Of a stretch of 64,000 bases of DNA, positions 25,288-35,375 are shown in pieces. Source of the DNA: Deltaproteobacteria bacterium (GTDB lineage Bacteria > Desulfobacterota > Desulfarculia > Adiutricales > Adiutricaceae); contig JAISCZ010000130.1 in assembly GCA_031265205.1 (NCBI GenBank), forward strand, positions 1-64,000, in the 5' to 3' direction. The notes below the pieces were generated by a model that made no database searches, had not been told where the DNA came from, and worked only from the letters and a program-made list of their open reading frames with translations. The translations under genes were made by a program, and so were the position numbers. The number at the start of each line of letters is the position of its first letter. The stretch's first letter is position 1.

Positions 25288-25971
25288 TTACAGGACCAGG
25301 GTCCGCTTGATGCGCTTGACCGCTTCCTCGGGCTCGTCGACGATCTGAAAGGACTCCAAATCCTCGTCGGAGATATATCCGCTTCCCAGCATGCGCTCTT
25401 TAATCCACTCGATGAGACCGCCCCAGTAGGCCGACCCCATGAGAAAGGCGGGAAAGGATCTGATTCTTTTGGTCTGGATCAGGGTCAGGGCCTCAAAGAG
25501 CTCGTCCATGGTGCCGAACCCCCCGGGGAGAATGACGTAGGCTTGGCTGTATTTGACGAAGACCACCTTGCGGATAAAGAAATAGTGGAAATTCATTTTG
25601 AGGTTGCTGAAGGCGTTTGGCTCCTGCTCGTGGGGCAGCTCAATATTGAGGCCGATGGAAAGGCCCCCCGCTTCCGCCGCGCCGCGGTTGACGGCCTCCA
25701 TGACGCCGCCCCCGCCCCCCGAGACCACCCCGAAGCCGCTTTCCGCCAGAAGCTTGGCGGTCTCCTCGGCCATTTGGTAGTCGGGCGACCCCGGTTTGGC
25801 CCGGGCCGACCCGAAGAGGCTCACGCAGGGGCCCACCTCGCTCATGGCCGTGAAAGCGCGCACGAACTCGCTCATGATGGAAAACATGCGCCAGCTTTCG
25901 CCTGGGCCCAGGGCGTTCACCGGATAAGGATCCCGCAGGGAAAAGGTGTTCTTAATTTGCCGTTTATCCAT
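25288..25971 (-). CDS. LOG family protein (TIGR00730 type)
   Basis: 227 residues with the Rossmann-like LOG fold. Hallmarks are GVVSGGGGGVMEAVNRGA and the PGGxGTxxE motif as PGGFGTMDE. Members of this group act as nucleoside 5'-monophosphate phosphoribohydrolases or are uncharacterised; they were long misannotated as lysine decarboxylases. ATG at 25971 (MDKRQIKNTF) is chosen with GGAAGG 5 bp upstream, rather than an in-frame start at 26016. Substrate cannot be told from the sequence. Confidence 0.88.
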   Translation of the reverse strand: MDKRQIKNTFSLRDPYPVNALGPGESWRMFSIMSEFVRAFTAMSEVGPCVSLFGSARAKPGSPDYQMAEETAKLLAESGFGVVSGGGGGVMEAVNRGAAEAGGLSIGLNIELPHEQEPNAFSNLKMNFHYFFIRKVVFVKYSQAYVILPGGFGTMDELFEALTLIQTKRIRSFPAFLMGSAYWGGLIEWIKERMLGSGYISDEDLESFQIVDEPEEAVKRIKRTLVL

Positions 25972-26214
25972 TTGCCTTCCAAATATCCTTCCCGCGCCAA
26001 TTCTTTCGCGTCCCACGCCGTGGCGGCTCGCGCCGAATGTTCCCGCGGCTTGGGATTTGAAGGGGAAATTATAACATTTTTAGCCTCGCTAAAGGCAATT
26101 AATTTAAAATTTATCCCTTTTAGCTCTTTTTAGCGGCCCCGCCGCCCGGCGCGCGTCTTTTTCGCGCGCCCGCGCGGCGCCTCTTCTTGACGCCGCCCCG
26201 TGGCGGTTTTATGA

Positions 26215-27336
<1,122 letters not shown>

Positions 27337-27355
27337 AAACGAAACTTCAATAACC

Positions 27356-28414
27356 ATGGATCCCGCAGCCACTCTCGCCGAACATCTCAAACAGATCGTC
27401 CCTCCCAATCTGGCCTTGCTTGAGCGAGCCAACGAGAGGGAGTATTGGCTGGCCAAGCCCCGAGGCTCCTTAGGGCGCCTCGAGACCTTGGCCGCGCGGC
27501 TTTCTTCGGTCCAAAACGCCTCGCGCCCCCGCCATGAGAACAAACTCATGGTGGTGTGCGCGGGGGACCACGGAGTCACCGAAGAAGGCGTTTCCCCCTA
27601 CGCCAAGGAGGTCACCTACCAGCAGATCCTCAACTTTGACTACGGCGCCGGGGCCATCGCGGTCCTCAGCAAAAACGTCGGGGCCAAAGTGGTCCTCCTG
27701 GACGTGGGGGTGGATTACGATTTTCCGCCTCTCCCCAGCCTGGTCAGCAAAAAAATCGCCAGGGGCACTAAAAACCTCTCCAAAGGCCCGGCCATGGACC
27801 GCGAAGGGGCCATTCTGTCCATCCTGGCCGGCGTTGACGTGGTTTTGGCCCAGGAACGGGTCGATCTCGTCGCCGCCGGGGAGATGGGCATCGGCAACAC
27901 CACGCCCTCTTCCTGCATAGCCTGCGCTTTCCTGGGCCTTTCCCCGGAAGAGTCCACGGGTCGGGGCTCGGGGCTCAACGACGAGCTCGTCCGCCAAAAG
28001 ACCCGAGTTATCGCCCGGGCCCTGGAAATCAATAAACCCGATCCCCAAGACCCCTTAGACGTTCTCGCCAAGGTGGGGGGCTACGAAATCGGCGCCATGG
28101 CCGGCGTCTACCTGGGAGGCGCCATGCGGCGCGCGGGGGTCATCATTGACGGCTTCATCGGGGCGGCGGCGGCCTTAATCGCGACCAAGCTCTGCCCGAA
28201 CGTCTTAAGCTACCTCATCGCCGGCCACCGCTCCAAGGAAAAGGCCCACTCCGCGGTCTTGGAGCGCTTGGGCCTGGAGCCGCTTTTGGACCTTGGCATG
28301 TGGCTCGGCGAAGGCAGCGGCGCCGCCATCGCCATGTATATCGCGGAATGCGCCTGCGTCCACTTTAACGAGATGCGGACCATGGAAGAGGCCGCCATTA
28401 AGGATATCGTCTAG
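27356..28414 (+). CDS. cobT: Nicotinate-nucleotide:dimethylbenzimidazole phosphoribosyltransferase
   Basis: Makes alpha-ribazole phosphate, the precursor of the lower ligand of cobalamin. 352 residues, typical. Signature segments are KPRGSLGRLE, VCAGDHGVTEEGVS, GEMGIGNTTPSS and the C-terminal LLDLGMWLGEGSGAAIA, which includes the catalytic Glu region. Directly follows gapA (19 bp) and ends at a strong terminator. No riboswitch precedes it here; the two cobalamin riboswitches of the window lie ~14 kb away on the other strand. Confidence 0.93.
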   Translation: MDPAATLAEHLKQIVPPNLALLERANEREYWLAKPRGSLGRLETLAARLSSVQNASRPRHENKLMVVCAGDHGVTEEGVSPYAKEVTYQQILNFDYGAGAIAVLSKNVGAKVVLLDVGVDYDFPPLPSLVSKKIARGTKNLSKGPAMDREGAILSILAGVDVVLAQERVDLVAAGEMGIGNTTPSSCIACAFLGLSPEESTGRGSGLNDELVRQKTRVIARALEINKPDPQDPLDVLAKVGGYEIGAMAGVYLGGAMRRAGVIIDGFIGAAAALIATKLCPNVLSYLIAGHRSKEKAHSAVLERLGLEPLLDLGMWLGEGSGAAIAMYIAECACVHFNEMRTMEEAAIKDIV

Positions 28415-28485
28415 GCGCTCCCTCAAAGCCGCGACTGGGAGGATCGGCCCCCAAGCGACCGCCCGCCCGATCGATTGGCCGACCG

Positions 28486-28524
28486 AAAAGCCCGCCCCCT
28501 TCCTGGGGGGCGGGCTTTTTTTTT
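28486..28524. terminator. Terminator between cobT and nadA (bidirectional)
   Basis: AAAAGCCCGCCCCC (28486-28499), loop TTCCT, then GGGGGGCGGGC followed by nine T. It ends the gapA-cobT unit and, with the A-run on its left, can also stop the converging nadA transcript. Confidence 0.88.
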
Positions 28525-28575
28525 CGCGCCAGGGCGGGCGCGCGGCGAGCCCCCCCACGCCTTTGTCCCGCCCCT

Positions 28576-29496
28576 CTAGCCGTTGTCGCGGGGAACCGCC
28601 ATCATGCGCTCCACGGCGGCCAGCGCGGGAAGGCGGATCTCCTCGGGGACTTTGACGACCGGGGAGAGCGTCTCCAGGGCCCGCGCGACGTCTTCCAAGG
28701 AATTTTTCTTCATGTTGGGACAGATCATGGGCGTCCTTGGGGTCAGAAAAACCTTGCCCGGATTCTTGGCCCGCAAGGGGTACAGGACCCCCTCCTCGGT
28801 GAGGATAATAAATTCCTCGCGCTCGCTCTCCGCGCAGTACTTGATGATCCCCGAGGTGGAGCCGATAAAGTCGGCCACGGCGAGGATCTTGGGCTGACAC
28901 TCGGGGTGGGCCACGGTCACGGCCCGCGGGCGCTCTTTTTGGAGTTCCAAGACTTCCTTAAGGTTGACGCGGTGGTGCGTGGGACAGAATCCCGGCCACA
29001 GCAGCAACTCCTTGTCCGGCGCGAATTTTTGGACGTATTGGGCCAGATTGCGGTCCGGGGTCATTAAAATTTTTTTGCCGGGAAGCGATTTAATTACCGC
29101 CACCGCGTTGGCCGAAGTGCAGCATATGTCGCTTAGGGCTTTCACCGCGGCGGGGGAATTGACGTAGGTCAGAACCGGGACTCCCGGCGTTTCCGCTTTT
29201 CTGGCCGCCAAATCCTTGGCCTCGATCATGTCGGCCATGGGGCAGCCGGCCTCGGGGTTGGCGAGGACCACGGTCTTTTCGGGACAGAGAACGCTGGCGG
29301 TCTCGGCCATAAAATGCACCCCGAGGAAGATAATGGTCTTCTGGGGACTGCGGGCCGCCTCCTGGGAAAGCCCTAAGGAGTCTCCCACGTAATCCGCCAC
29401 GTCGTGCGCGTCCGGGACGCAGTAATAATGGCAAAGGATAACGGCGTCGCGCTCCTTGGCGAGCTTCCGGATATAGTCTTTGCGTTCCTGGCTCAT
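28576..29496 (-). CDS. nadA: Quinolinate synthase A
   Basis: [4Fe-4S] enzyme condensing iminoaspartate with dihydroxyacetone phosphate to quinolinate in de novo NAD synthesis. 306 residues. The three cluster cysteines are visible in EAGCPMADM, WPGFCPTHH and MICPNMKKNS. Also typical are LCHYYCVPDAHDVADYVGDS, AHPECQP and GSTSGIIKYC. No nadB or nadC is adjacent. lolA lies upstream on the same strand, 33 bp before the start. Confidence 0.95.
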   Translation of the reverse strand: MSQERKDYIRKLAKERDAVILCHYYCVPDAHDVADYVGDSLGLSQEAARSPQKTIIFLGVHFMAETASVLCPEKTVVLANPEAGCPMADMIEAKDLAARKAETPGVPVLTYVNSPAAVKALSDICCTSANAVAVIKSLPGKKILMTPDRNLAQYVQKFAPDKELLLWPGFCPTHHRVNLKEVLELQKERPRAVTVAHPECQPKILAVADFIGSTSGIIKYCAESEREEFIILTEEGVLYPLRAKNPGKVFLTPRTPMICPNMKKNSLEDVARALETLSPVVKVPEEIRLPALAAVERMMAVPRDNG

Positions 29497-29529
29497 AAGG
29501 CCTCCTTCTCGCTCGCGGGGGCGCCTTCT

Positions 29530-30270
29530 TTAATCCGTCGCGTAGGCCTCGGTCACCACCTTGGTTCCCTTGGGCGCCCTGAACTTAAAAAAGGAGTCGT
29601 CAAGTCTCAGATTGAGCTCTAAGCCCGCGAGGGCGAAATTCGTCTCCTCCCCCGTGGGGGAGCCAATCTTAAAGCCCGTGATGACGGAATTCTGGTCAAG
29701 GTAGACCGTGACGATCCCCCGGCGGGCTGGTTCCTCCTTGGGGGTCAGGATCAGGCCGTATTCCCCCTCGCGCGCGGGGTCATCCCCCTCCAACGCGATG
29801 GAGAACTTTTGCCTCAGAGAGTCAATCCCGTCAAAAAAGGCGAGCAGGGGCATAAATTCCCCCTCTAAGTCCAGTTCTGGATAGACGTGGACGGTCTTTT
29901 CCCGGGGGATATACCACCAGGCCGCCGAGCCATCGGTGAGCATGGTCTCCGGGTCGGGCTCGTTTTGGTCCAACTTCAGGCGCAAGGGCTTTTGCCAGTA
30001 GAGGGTCCCCGCGGCGACGTGGCTCGCCTTGTTCCGAAAAATGGCGTCCGAAGCCGGCGTCGCCGTCGAGCGGACGTAGGAGGCCTTAAAGTTCGCCAGT
30101 CCCCGGTAGCGGTCGGAAAAGGAGTTGAGCAGATCGTTTAAGGAGAGCTCCCCGTCCGGGGCGGCCCGCGCCGCGCCGGCGAGGACGAGGGCCAAAAGGG
30201 CGAACGCCAGAAGGGCGGAGGCCAAAAGGGCGGGCGGAAGCGCGCGGCTTGTTGGGGATAATGACAGCAT
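29530..30270 (-). CDS. lolA: Outer-membrane lipoprotein carrier LolA
   Basis: Periplasmic chaperone that takes lipoproteins from the LolCDE release complex to the outer membrane. About 246 residues. A signal peptide (ALLASALLAFALLALVLAGAARA) is followed by the LolA beta-barrel fold with typical FKASYVRS, GTLYWQKPLRLKL, WWYIPREKTVHVY and the late VITGFKI strand. ATG at 30270 is chosen with GGAAAAG upstream; a TTG at 30297 in frame is possible. Close to nadA and the GumN gene on the same strand. Confidence 0.88.
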   Translation of the reverse strand: MLSLSPTSRALPPALLASALLAFALLALVLAGAARAAPDGELSLNDLLNSFSDRYRGLANFKASYVRSTATPASDAIFRNKASHVAAGTLYWQKPLRLKLDQNEPDPETMLTDGSAAWWYIPREKTVHVYPELDLEGEFMPLLAFFDGIDSLRQKFSIALEGDDPAREGEYGLILTPKEEPARRGIVTVYLDQNSVITGFKIGSPTGEETNFALAGLELNLRLDDSFFKFRAPKGTKVVTEAYATD

Positions 30271-30333
30271 CTTTCTTTTCCGCGCGGAAGTCGTCAAGGA
30301 TTCGTCAAAAAAACGTCAAATCCTTCGCCCCCG

Positions 30334-31272
30334 TTAGTATTTTTCCACGCTATAGCCCATTTCCCGAAACTTGGCGGGAATTCCCCGGGGGCCCACCGCG
30401 TGGCCGCTCCCCACGATGGCGAAGGTCGCGCCGTCCTCGCGGAAATAGGGTTTCAGGCGCTCCACCATAATATCGTTGCGCCCGTAGAGAACCCTATCCA
30501 GGAGCGGGGCGAATTCGGGCCAATCGTAGTAGGTCTCGAAAAAAATGCGCTCGAAGGCCGCCTCGTCGCCTTGGGTCCAGGCGGAGACCATGGAGACCAT
30601 AAAAGCGTCGATTTTTTCGATCTCCAAAATAGCCACCTTCAGAAAGAGCTGGGACATTTCCTCGTCCATGTCCGCGAAATGGCTCAGTTGCTCCGTGGCG
30701 GTCTCCAGCTCCCCAATCGGGAGAGAGCGCCTTTTGGCCTCGTCCAAGAAATAACGGTCGACCCCAAAACGCGGCAGGTAGCCCTTTTTCTCGAGGGCCA
30801 AGACTTCGATGAGCGTGGCCGCCAGCCAGGGCTTGAGGGAGGTGTGGACCCCGGGGAAGCCCTCGAGGTGGGGAGCGGCCAAATCCCGCGTCTCCGGGTC
30901 CAAATGGGAAAGGAGGGTCTCCCCCAGGGGATAGGAACCCTTCTCGAGGATAAATTTTATAACCTCGGGGCTTCTCGTCTCGGCGTCGTCGTTGACCTCC
31001 ACCACGATTCGCGTGGACCGGTCAAAGGCTTCCAAAATAGCGGGCTTTAAGGGGTAAAGGCTCTCCTTGGCCATATGCAGCGAGCCCAAAAGATAGACGA
31101 CGGCGCCCCGCGCGTCCGCGATCTTCCACAGGAGGGCCTCGTCGGCGCGAGCCTCTCCCGCGCCCCACGCTAAAAGGCAAAAAAGAGCGAGGGCGCGCGC
31201 GAGAATTCGCGACCTTCCGCCCGGATTCCGGCCCGAGTCACCCCACGATCTCCGTCTGACGCGCGCTTCCAA
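30334..31272 (-). CDS. TraB/GumN family periplasmic protein
   Basis: 312 residues. N-terminal signal-like segment (LARALALFCLLAWGAGEARA), then the TraB/GumN domain (PF01963) with both conserved Gly-x-x-His elements: VYLLGSLHMAKESLYPL near the start and FAIVGSGHAVGPRGI near the end. These motifs resemble the Tiki metalloprotease clan, but the activity of bacterial members is not well defined. The start is TTG at 31272; I see no in-frame ATG before the signal peptide. 63 bp upstream of lolA, probably cotranscribed. Confidence 0.82.
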   Translation of the reverse strand: MEARVRRRSWGDSGRNPGGRSRILARALALFCLLAWGAGEARADEALLWKIADARGAVVYLLGSLHMAKESLYPLKPAILEAFDRSTRIVVEVNDDAETRSPEVIKFILEKGSYPLGETLLSHLDPETRDLAAPHLEGFPGVHTSLKPWLAATLIEVLALEKKGYLPRFGVDRYFLDEAKRRSLPIGELETATEQLSHFADMDEEMSQLFLKVAILEIEKIDAFMVSMVSAWTQGDEAAFERIFFETYYDWPEFAPLLDRVLYGRNDIMVERLKPYFREDGATFAIVGSGHAVGPRGIPAKFREMGYSVEKY

Positions 31273-31704
31273 AATTCGCGACCTCCCCCGTCGGCGAGCG
31301 CGCCTTTTTTCGCGGAAAAGGGCGCGCGCCGAGCGCCATTTAAGGTAAATCTTACTTTTAAGGGCGCCGCGCTGTCAACCCATAAACCTCGCGCCAAAGC
31401 CACCACGGCGCGCTTTTCCCGCGCGGCGCGCGCGTCCCTCGCCGTCCCGTCCCACGCGGCCTCCGTTCCACGTTCCGTGTAAGATAAGGCCCCCCAGCCC
31501 CCCGAAGCGTCGGAGGCCATGACGGTTTCGCGCGACTTTTTTCCCGCGCCGCGCGCTCTCCCGCGCCCCTCCGGCGCGCGCGAGCCTTTTTGGCGGAAAT
31601 TCGCTATAATCGCTCTCGCGCCAAAAGCGAAGGCGCGCGGCGCGCCATTCCTTATTAAGCGCCTTTCTTTTCTGGCCCCCGCGCCACGTATACGGATAGA
31701 CACC

Positions 31705-32334
31705 ATGCGCGTCGACGATTATAAAAACGCCATCAAGCTCGCGGCCGCGGAACTCCGCCAACGGGATCCCAGCGACGTGGCCCGGGCCGGAGGCGCCGCC
31801 TTCGCGGACGGCTCCTTGCGTTTTTCCTATATGCTCAGAGAGGCCGCCATCGCCACTCCCGCCTGGACCGTCTCCTGGGCCCCTCCCCGCCAGGACGAGG
31901 AATTTCCCTTAACCGACCAGGTGCTCGCGCTGCACTATTTCCAGGGGGCCACCAACCTCGGGCTCACGGGGGAATTTATAGCCTACCGGGAGTTCCCCGG
32001 GGGCGAATTCTACTTCGACGCCTTCCGCCGCCGGGCCGAGACGCCCCTGGCCCAGGCCTTCGGGCGCGAGCGGGGACTTTTAACCCGCGCCGCCGCGGCC
32101 ATGGGCGGGACGGAGCGCGCGGGCGCGGGCGACGAGGCGCTCCTCTTCCGGGTCCTTCCCCATATCGAAATCCTTCTGACGCTCTACTGGGGCGACGAGG
32201 AATTTGAGCCCGCGGGGGGGGTTCTCTTTGACCGCGTCGCCGGGAGCTACCTCTCCAACGAGGACCTTTCCTGGCTGGGCTCGGCTCTGGTCTACCGCCT
32301 CATGGGCGTCGCCAAGGGCCTTTCCCCCGCCTGA
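31705..32334 (+). CDS. DUF3786 domain protein
   Basis: 209 residues. The full length fits DUF3786: LTDQVLALHYFQGA, TGEFIAYREFPGGEFYFDAF, a central spacer, then ILLTLYWGDEEFEPAGGVLFD and SWLGSALVYRLM. The function of the family is unknown; it is common in strict anaerobes such as acetogens and sulfate reducers. ATG at 31705 is preferred over upstream in-frame starts lacking family similarity. A TATAAT at 31605-31610 could be its -10, though no good -35 is seen. cooC follows after 104 bp. The 432-bp divergent spacer to the GumN gene holds no gene. Confidence 0.85.
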   Translation: MRVDDYKNAIKLAAAELRQRDPSDVARAGGAAFADGSLRFSYMLREAAIATPAWTVSWAPPRQDEEFPLTDQVLALHYFQGATNLGLTGEFIAYREFPGGEFYFDAFRRRAETPLAQAFGRERGLLTRAAAAMGGTERAGAGDEALLFRVLPHIEILLTLYWGDEEFEPAGGVLFDRVAGSYLSNEDLSWLGSALVYRLMGVAKGLSPA

Positions 32335-32438
32335 TTCCCGGCCCTCGCGCTTCGCCTCTTGACCTTAGCGAATTCGTCCTTATCTTTAATAGAGCCGCCG
32401 AGAGATCGCTCCCGCCGGCCCCGAAAGAGAGGCCAAAC

Positions 32439-33203
32439 GTGAAAATCGCCATATCCGGCAAAGGAGGCGTCGGGAAAACCACCCTGGCCGCCACTTTAGC
32501 CTATATCTTCAAGGAAAAGGGCCAGAAAGTCCTGGCCATTGACGCCGACCCCGACGCGAACCTGGCCGGGGCTTTGGGCTTTACGGACCTTAAGGGCCTG
32601 ACGCCCATCTCCGAGATGAAGGAGCTCGTGGCCGAAAGGACCGGCAGCCAGCCCGGCTCCTACGGGACCATGTTCGCCATCAACCCCAAGGTGGACGATC
32701 TCCCCGACACTCTGGCCAAGGAGATTAACGGAGTCCGCTTTATGACCCTCGGCGGGGTCAAAAAAGGCGGAGGCGGCTGCGTCTGCCCCGAGAGCGTGAT
32801 GCTTAAAAGCATCGTCATGAACCTCGTCCTCGCCCGCGACGAGGTCGTCATTATGGACATGGAGGCCGGCCTGGAACACTTGGGCCGGGCCACCTCCACG
32901 GGCGTGGACGCCCTTATCGCCGTCGCCGAGCCGGGCCAAAGGTCTTTGGAGACCTGCCGGACCATCAAAAAACTGGGCGCCGATCTCCGGATGAAGAGGG
33001 TGTGCGTGGTGGGCAACAAGACGCGCGGACCGGCTGACGAGGAGTTCATCGCCTCCAACGTGGACGGCTTGGAAGTCTTGGGATTTATCCCCTACGCCCA
33101 GTCCATCGTGGACGCCGACCGCCTCGGCGTCTCCGTCTACGCCAATTCCCCCGAGGCCGCCGCGGCCGCCCGGGAAATCCACCGCAAACTCGTTCGCGAA
33201 TAG
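32439..33203 (+). CDS. cooC: CooC-type nickel-insertion ATPase
   Basis: SIMIBI-class P-loop ATPase that loads nickel into carbon monoxide dehydrogenase. 254 residues. Deviant Walker A ISGKGGVGKTT, switch AIDADPDANLAGALG, the nickel/zinc-binding CxC in GGGGCVCPES, and VVIMDMEAGLEHLGR are diagnostic. No CODH or acetyl-CoA synthase gene is in this window. CooC-like proteins are often near such clusters in Wood-Ljungdahl organisms. It ends 46 bp before a strong terminator. Confidence 0.92.
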   Translation: MKIAISGKGGVGKTTLAATLAYIFKEKGQKVLAIDADPDANLAGALGFTDLKGLTPISEMKELVAERTGSQPGSYGTMFAINPKVDDLPDTLAKEINGVRFMTLGGVKKGGGGCVCPESVMLKSIVMNLVLARDEVVIMDMEAGLEHLGRATSTGVDALIAVAEPGQRSLETCRTIKKLGADLRMKRVCVVGNKTRGPADEEFIASNVDGLEVLGFIPYAQSIVDADRLGVSVYANSPEAAAAAREIHRKLVRE

Positions 33204-33249
33204 TCTTTTTCCCTTAGAGGGGATCCGACGCGCGGCCCCCTCTTTTCCC

Positions 33250-33282
33250 AAGGCGAGGGGCCTTCCGGCCCCTCGCCTTTTA
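33250..33282 (+). terminator. Terminator between cooC and the dgt-like gene
   Basis: AAGGCGAGGGGCC (33250-33262), loop TTCC, exact complement to 33279, then T-rich TTTTA. It ends only 8 bp before the next gene's ATG, so the hairpin covers that gene's translation initiation region. Confidence 0.8.
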
Positions 33283-33290
33283 TAGCGTTT

Positions 33291-34427
33291 ATGCCCGTTC
33301 CCCCCGGCGCCGCGAGCGCTCCCACGCCCAATCCCTACGCCGCTCGGCGCGCGCCTCTCACGGAACGCGAGCTAAACGACTTTATCCGCTCGCCCTTCGC
33401 CATCGACTGCGACCGGATCCTCTATTCCAAGGCCTATTCCCGGTATATCGACAAGACCCAGGTCTTCTATCTCGTCAAAAACGACCATATCACCCATCGC
33501 GTCCTCCACGTGCAGCTGGTCTCCCGGATCGCCCGAACCATCGGCCAAAAACTGGGCCTGGACTTGGATTTTATCGAGGCCGCGAGCCTCGGGCACGATC
33601 TGGGGCATCCCCCCTTCGGGCACGACGGGGAGCAATTCCTGGGCGAACTCGCGGAAGAGGCGGGAATCGGCCCCTTTCGCCACGCCTCCATGAGCCTGAG
33701 GTTTCTGGAAAAACTCGAGCGCGGCGGCTTGGGGCTCAACCTCACCCTCGGGGTCTTGGACGCCATTTTATGCCACGACGGGGAATCAAGCCTCGTCAGC
33801 CTCTCGCCCTCCGTGGGTCCCGCCACTTTCCGGGAGCTGGACCGCCGGCGCGACGCGCGCCTCGCGCCCACCGAATCCGCGGCGATCCCGATGACCCGGG
33901 AGGGCTGCGTGGTGCGCCTTTCGGACTCCATCAGCTACGTTGGGCGCGACTTGGAAGACGCGATTCTCTTAGGGTTGGTGAAACGGAGCGAAATTCCGCC
34001 CCTTGTCGCCCAAACTCTCGGGTCCACCTGCGGCTCCATCGTCTACCGCCTGGTCGCGGACCTTTTGGAGACCAGCCAAAACGAGGAGTCCCGGGTGGCC
34101 TTTTCCCCTCCGGTCGGGGAGGCCATAAACGTCCTCAAGGACTTCAACCGGGAGCGGGTCTATTTCAATCCCGTCGTCAAAAGGGACCGCGACAAGATTA
34201 AGCGCGCGTACCGGGTCATTTTCGAGACCTTCGCCGCCGATTTCCGCCGCCCCGAGGGACCCGGCGATTCCCGCCTTGGCCATTTCCTCCAAAACATGAG
34301 CGACGCCTACCGCGTGGAAACCACGCCCGAGGAAAAGGCCCGCGATTTTATCGCGGGCATGACGGACGACTATTTCCTCCGCGCGGCCGAGGATATTCTG
34401 ATGCCTTCCTGGAGCGCGGGCTTCTAG
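33291..34427 (+). CDS. dGTPase-like HD-domain phosphohydrolase
   Basis: 378 residues of the dGTP triphosphohydrolase family, which releases triphosphate from dNTPs. The HD metal site is seen in HITHRVLHVQLVSRIAR, GHDLGHPPFGHDGE and CHDGES, with Asp in RLSDSISYVGRDLEDA. The first 20 residues are Pro/Ala-rich and poorly conserved. No alternative start lies soon after. The ATG is 8 bp past a terminator hairpin and has no free Shine-Dalgarno, which is odd. Substrate preference within the family cannot be told. Confidence 0.88.
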   Translation: MPVPPGAASAPTPNPYAARRAPLTERELNDFIRSPFAIDCDRILYSKAYSRYIDKTQVFYLVKNDHITHRVLHVQLVSRIARTIGQKLGLDLDFIEAASLGHDLGHPPFGHDGEQFLGELAEEAGIGPFRHASMSLRFLEKLERGGLGLNLTLGVLDAILCHDGESSLVSLSPSVGPATFRELDRRRDARLAPTESAAIPMTREGCVVRLSDSISYVGRDLEDAILLGLVKRSEIPPLVAQTLGSTCGSIVYRLVADLLETSQNEESRVAFSPPVGEAINVLKDFNRERVYFNPVVKRDRDKIKRAYRVIFETFAADFRRPEGPGDSRLGHFLQNMSDAYRVETTPEEKARDFIAGMTDDYFLRAAEDILMPSWSAGF

Positions 34428-34535
34428 GCGCCCTTAAGGGGGGCGCGCGCGTGGACTTTTGGGCCGCCGCCCCCTAAGATAGGCGTGTGTCGCCTCGCGC
34501 CTTACCCTTTAAGCGCCGTGACAACGGATACCTTT

Positions 34536-35375
34536 ATGAGCCAAAAAATCGCCATCGGCTCCGTCCCCTTGGGGGGCGACGCCCCTTTGCTTTTAGTCGC
34601 GGGCCCCTGCGTCATCGAGAGCCTCTCCCTCTCCTTGGAGACCGCCCGGGCCCTCAAGGCTATCGCCTCCAAGCTCGGGGTGGGCCTAGTCTTCAAGTCC
34701 AGTTTCGACAAGGCCAACCGCTCCAGCCTGGAGAGCTTCCGCGGCCCGGGGCTCGACAAGGGACTCCAAATTCTCGCGGACGTCAAAAGCGCGGTGGGCG
34801 TCCCCGTCGTCTCCGATATCCACGAGGCCTGGCAGGCCCCCGTCGCCGCCCAGGTCCTGGATTTTATCCAGATTCCGGCCTTTTTGGCGCGCCAAACCGA
34901 TCTCCTGGTCGCGGCGAGCGACTCGGGGCGCCCGGTCAACGTCAAAAAAGCCCAGTTCATGGCCCCGGGGGACATGGAACGCGCCGTCCTCAAGATGGCG
35001 AGCAGGCCGAACTTCCGGGGACTTTCCCTCTGCGAGCGGGGAACGACCTTCGGTTACCGCAATCTGGTGGTGGACATGCGCTCGCTCGTGATCATGCGCT
35101 CTTTCGGCTGGCCAGTCATCTTTGACGCCACCCATTCGGTCCAACTACCCGCCGCGGCGGGCGACAAGTCCTCCGGGGAGCGCCAGTTTATTCCGGCCCT
35201 CGCCCGGGCCGCCGTCGCCGTGGGGGTGGACGGGCTCTTCGTGGAGACCCACCCGAGCCCCGAGAACGCCCTCTGCGACAGCGCCAACCAATGGCCCCTC
35301 GACCGCTTGGAATCCCTCTTAACCTCTTTAATCGCCATTCGCGCCTCCCTCGGAGCGGAAGCTTATGCCCCCTAA
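34536..35375 (+). CDS. kdsA: KDO 8-phosphate synthase
   Basis: Condenses phosphoenolpyruvate with arabinose 5-phosphate to KDO-8-P for LPS inner core. 279 residues. Motifs: LLVAGPCVIESLSL, FKSSFDKANRSS, FRGPGLDKGL, IQIPAFLARQTDL, NVKKAQFMAPGDM, FDATHSVQLPAA and LFVETHPSPENALCD. The residue after VKK is Ala rather than Gly or Asn. ATG at 34536 is preferred; GTG at 34518 in frame is possible. Overlaps kdsC by 11 bp. Confidence 0.95.
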   Translation: MSQKIAIGSVPLGGDAPLLLVAGPCVIESLSLSLETARALKAIASKLGVGLVFKSSFDKANRSSLESFRGPGLDKGLQILADVKSAVGVPVVSDIHEAWQAPVAAQVLDFIQIPAFLARQTDLLVAASDSGRPVNVKKAQFMAPGDMERAVLKMASRPNFRGLSLCERGTTFGYRNLVVDMRSLVIMRSFGWPVIFDATHSVQLPAAAGDKSSGERQFIPALARAAVAVGVDGLFVETHPSPENALCDSANQWPLDRLESLLTSLIAIRASLGAEAYAP

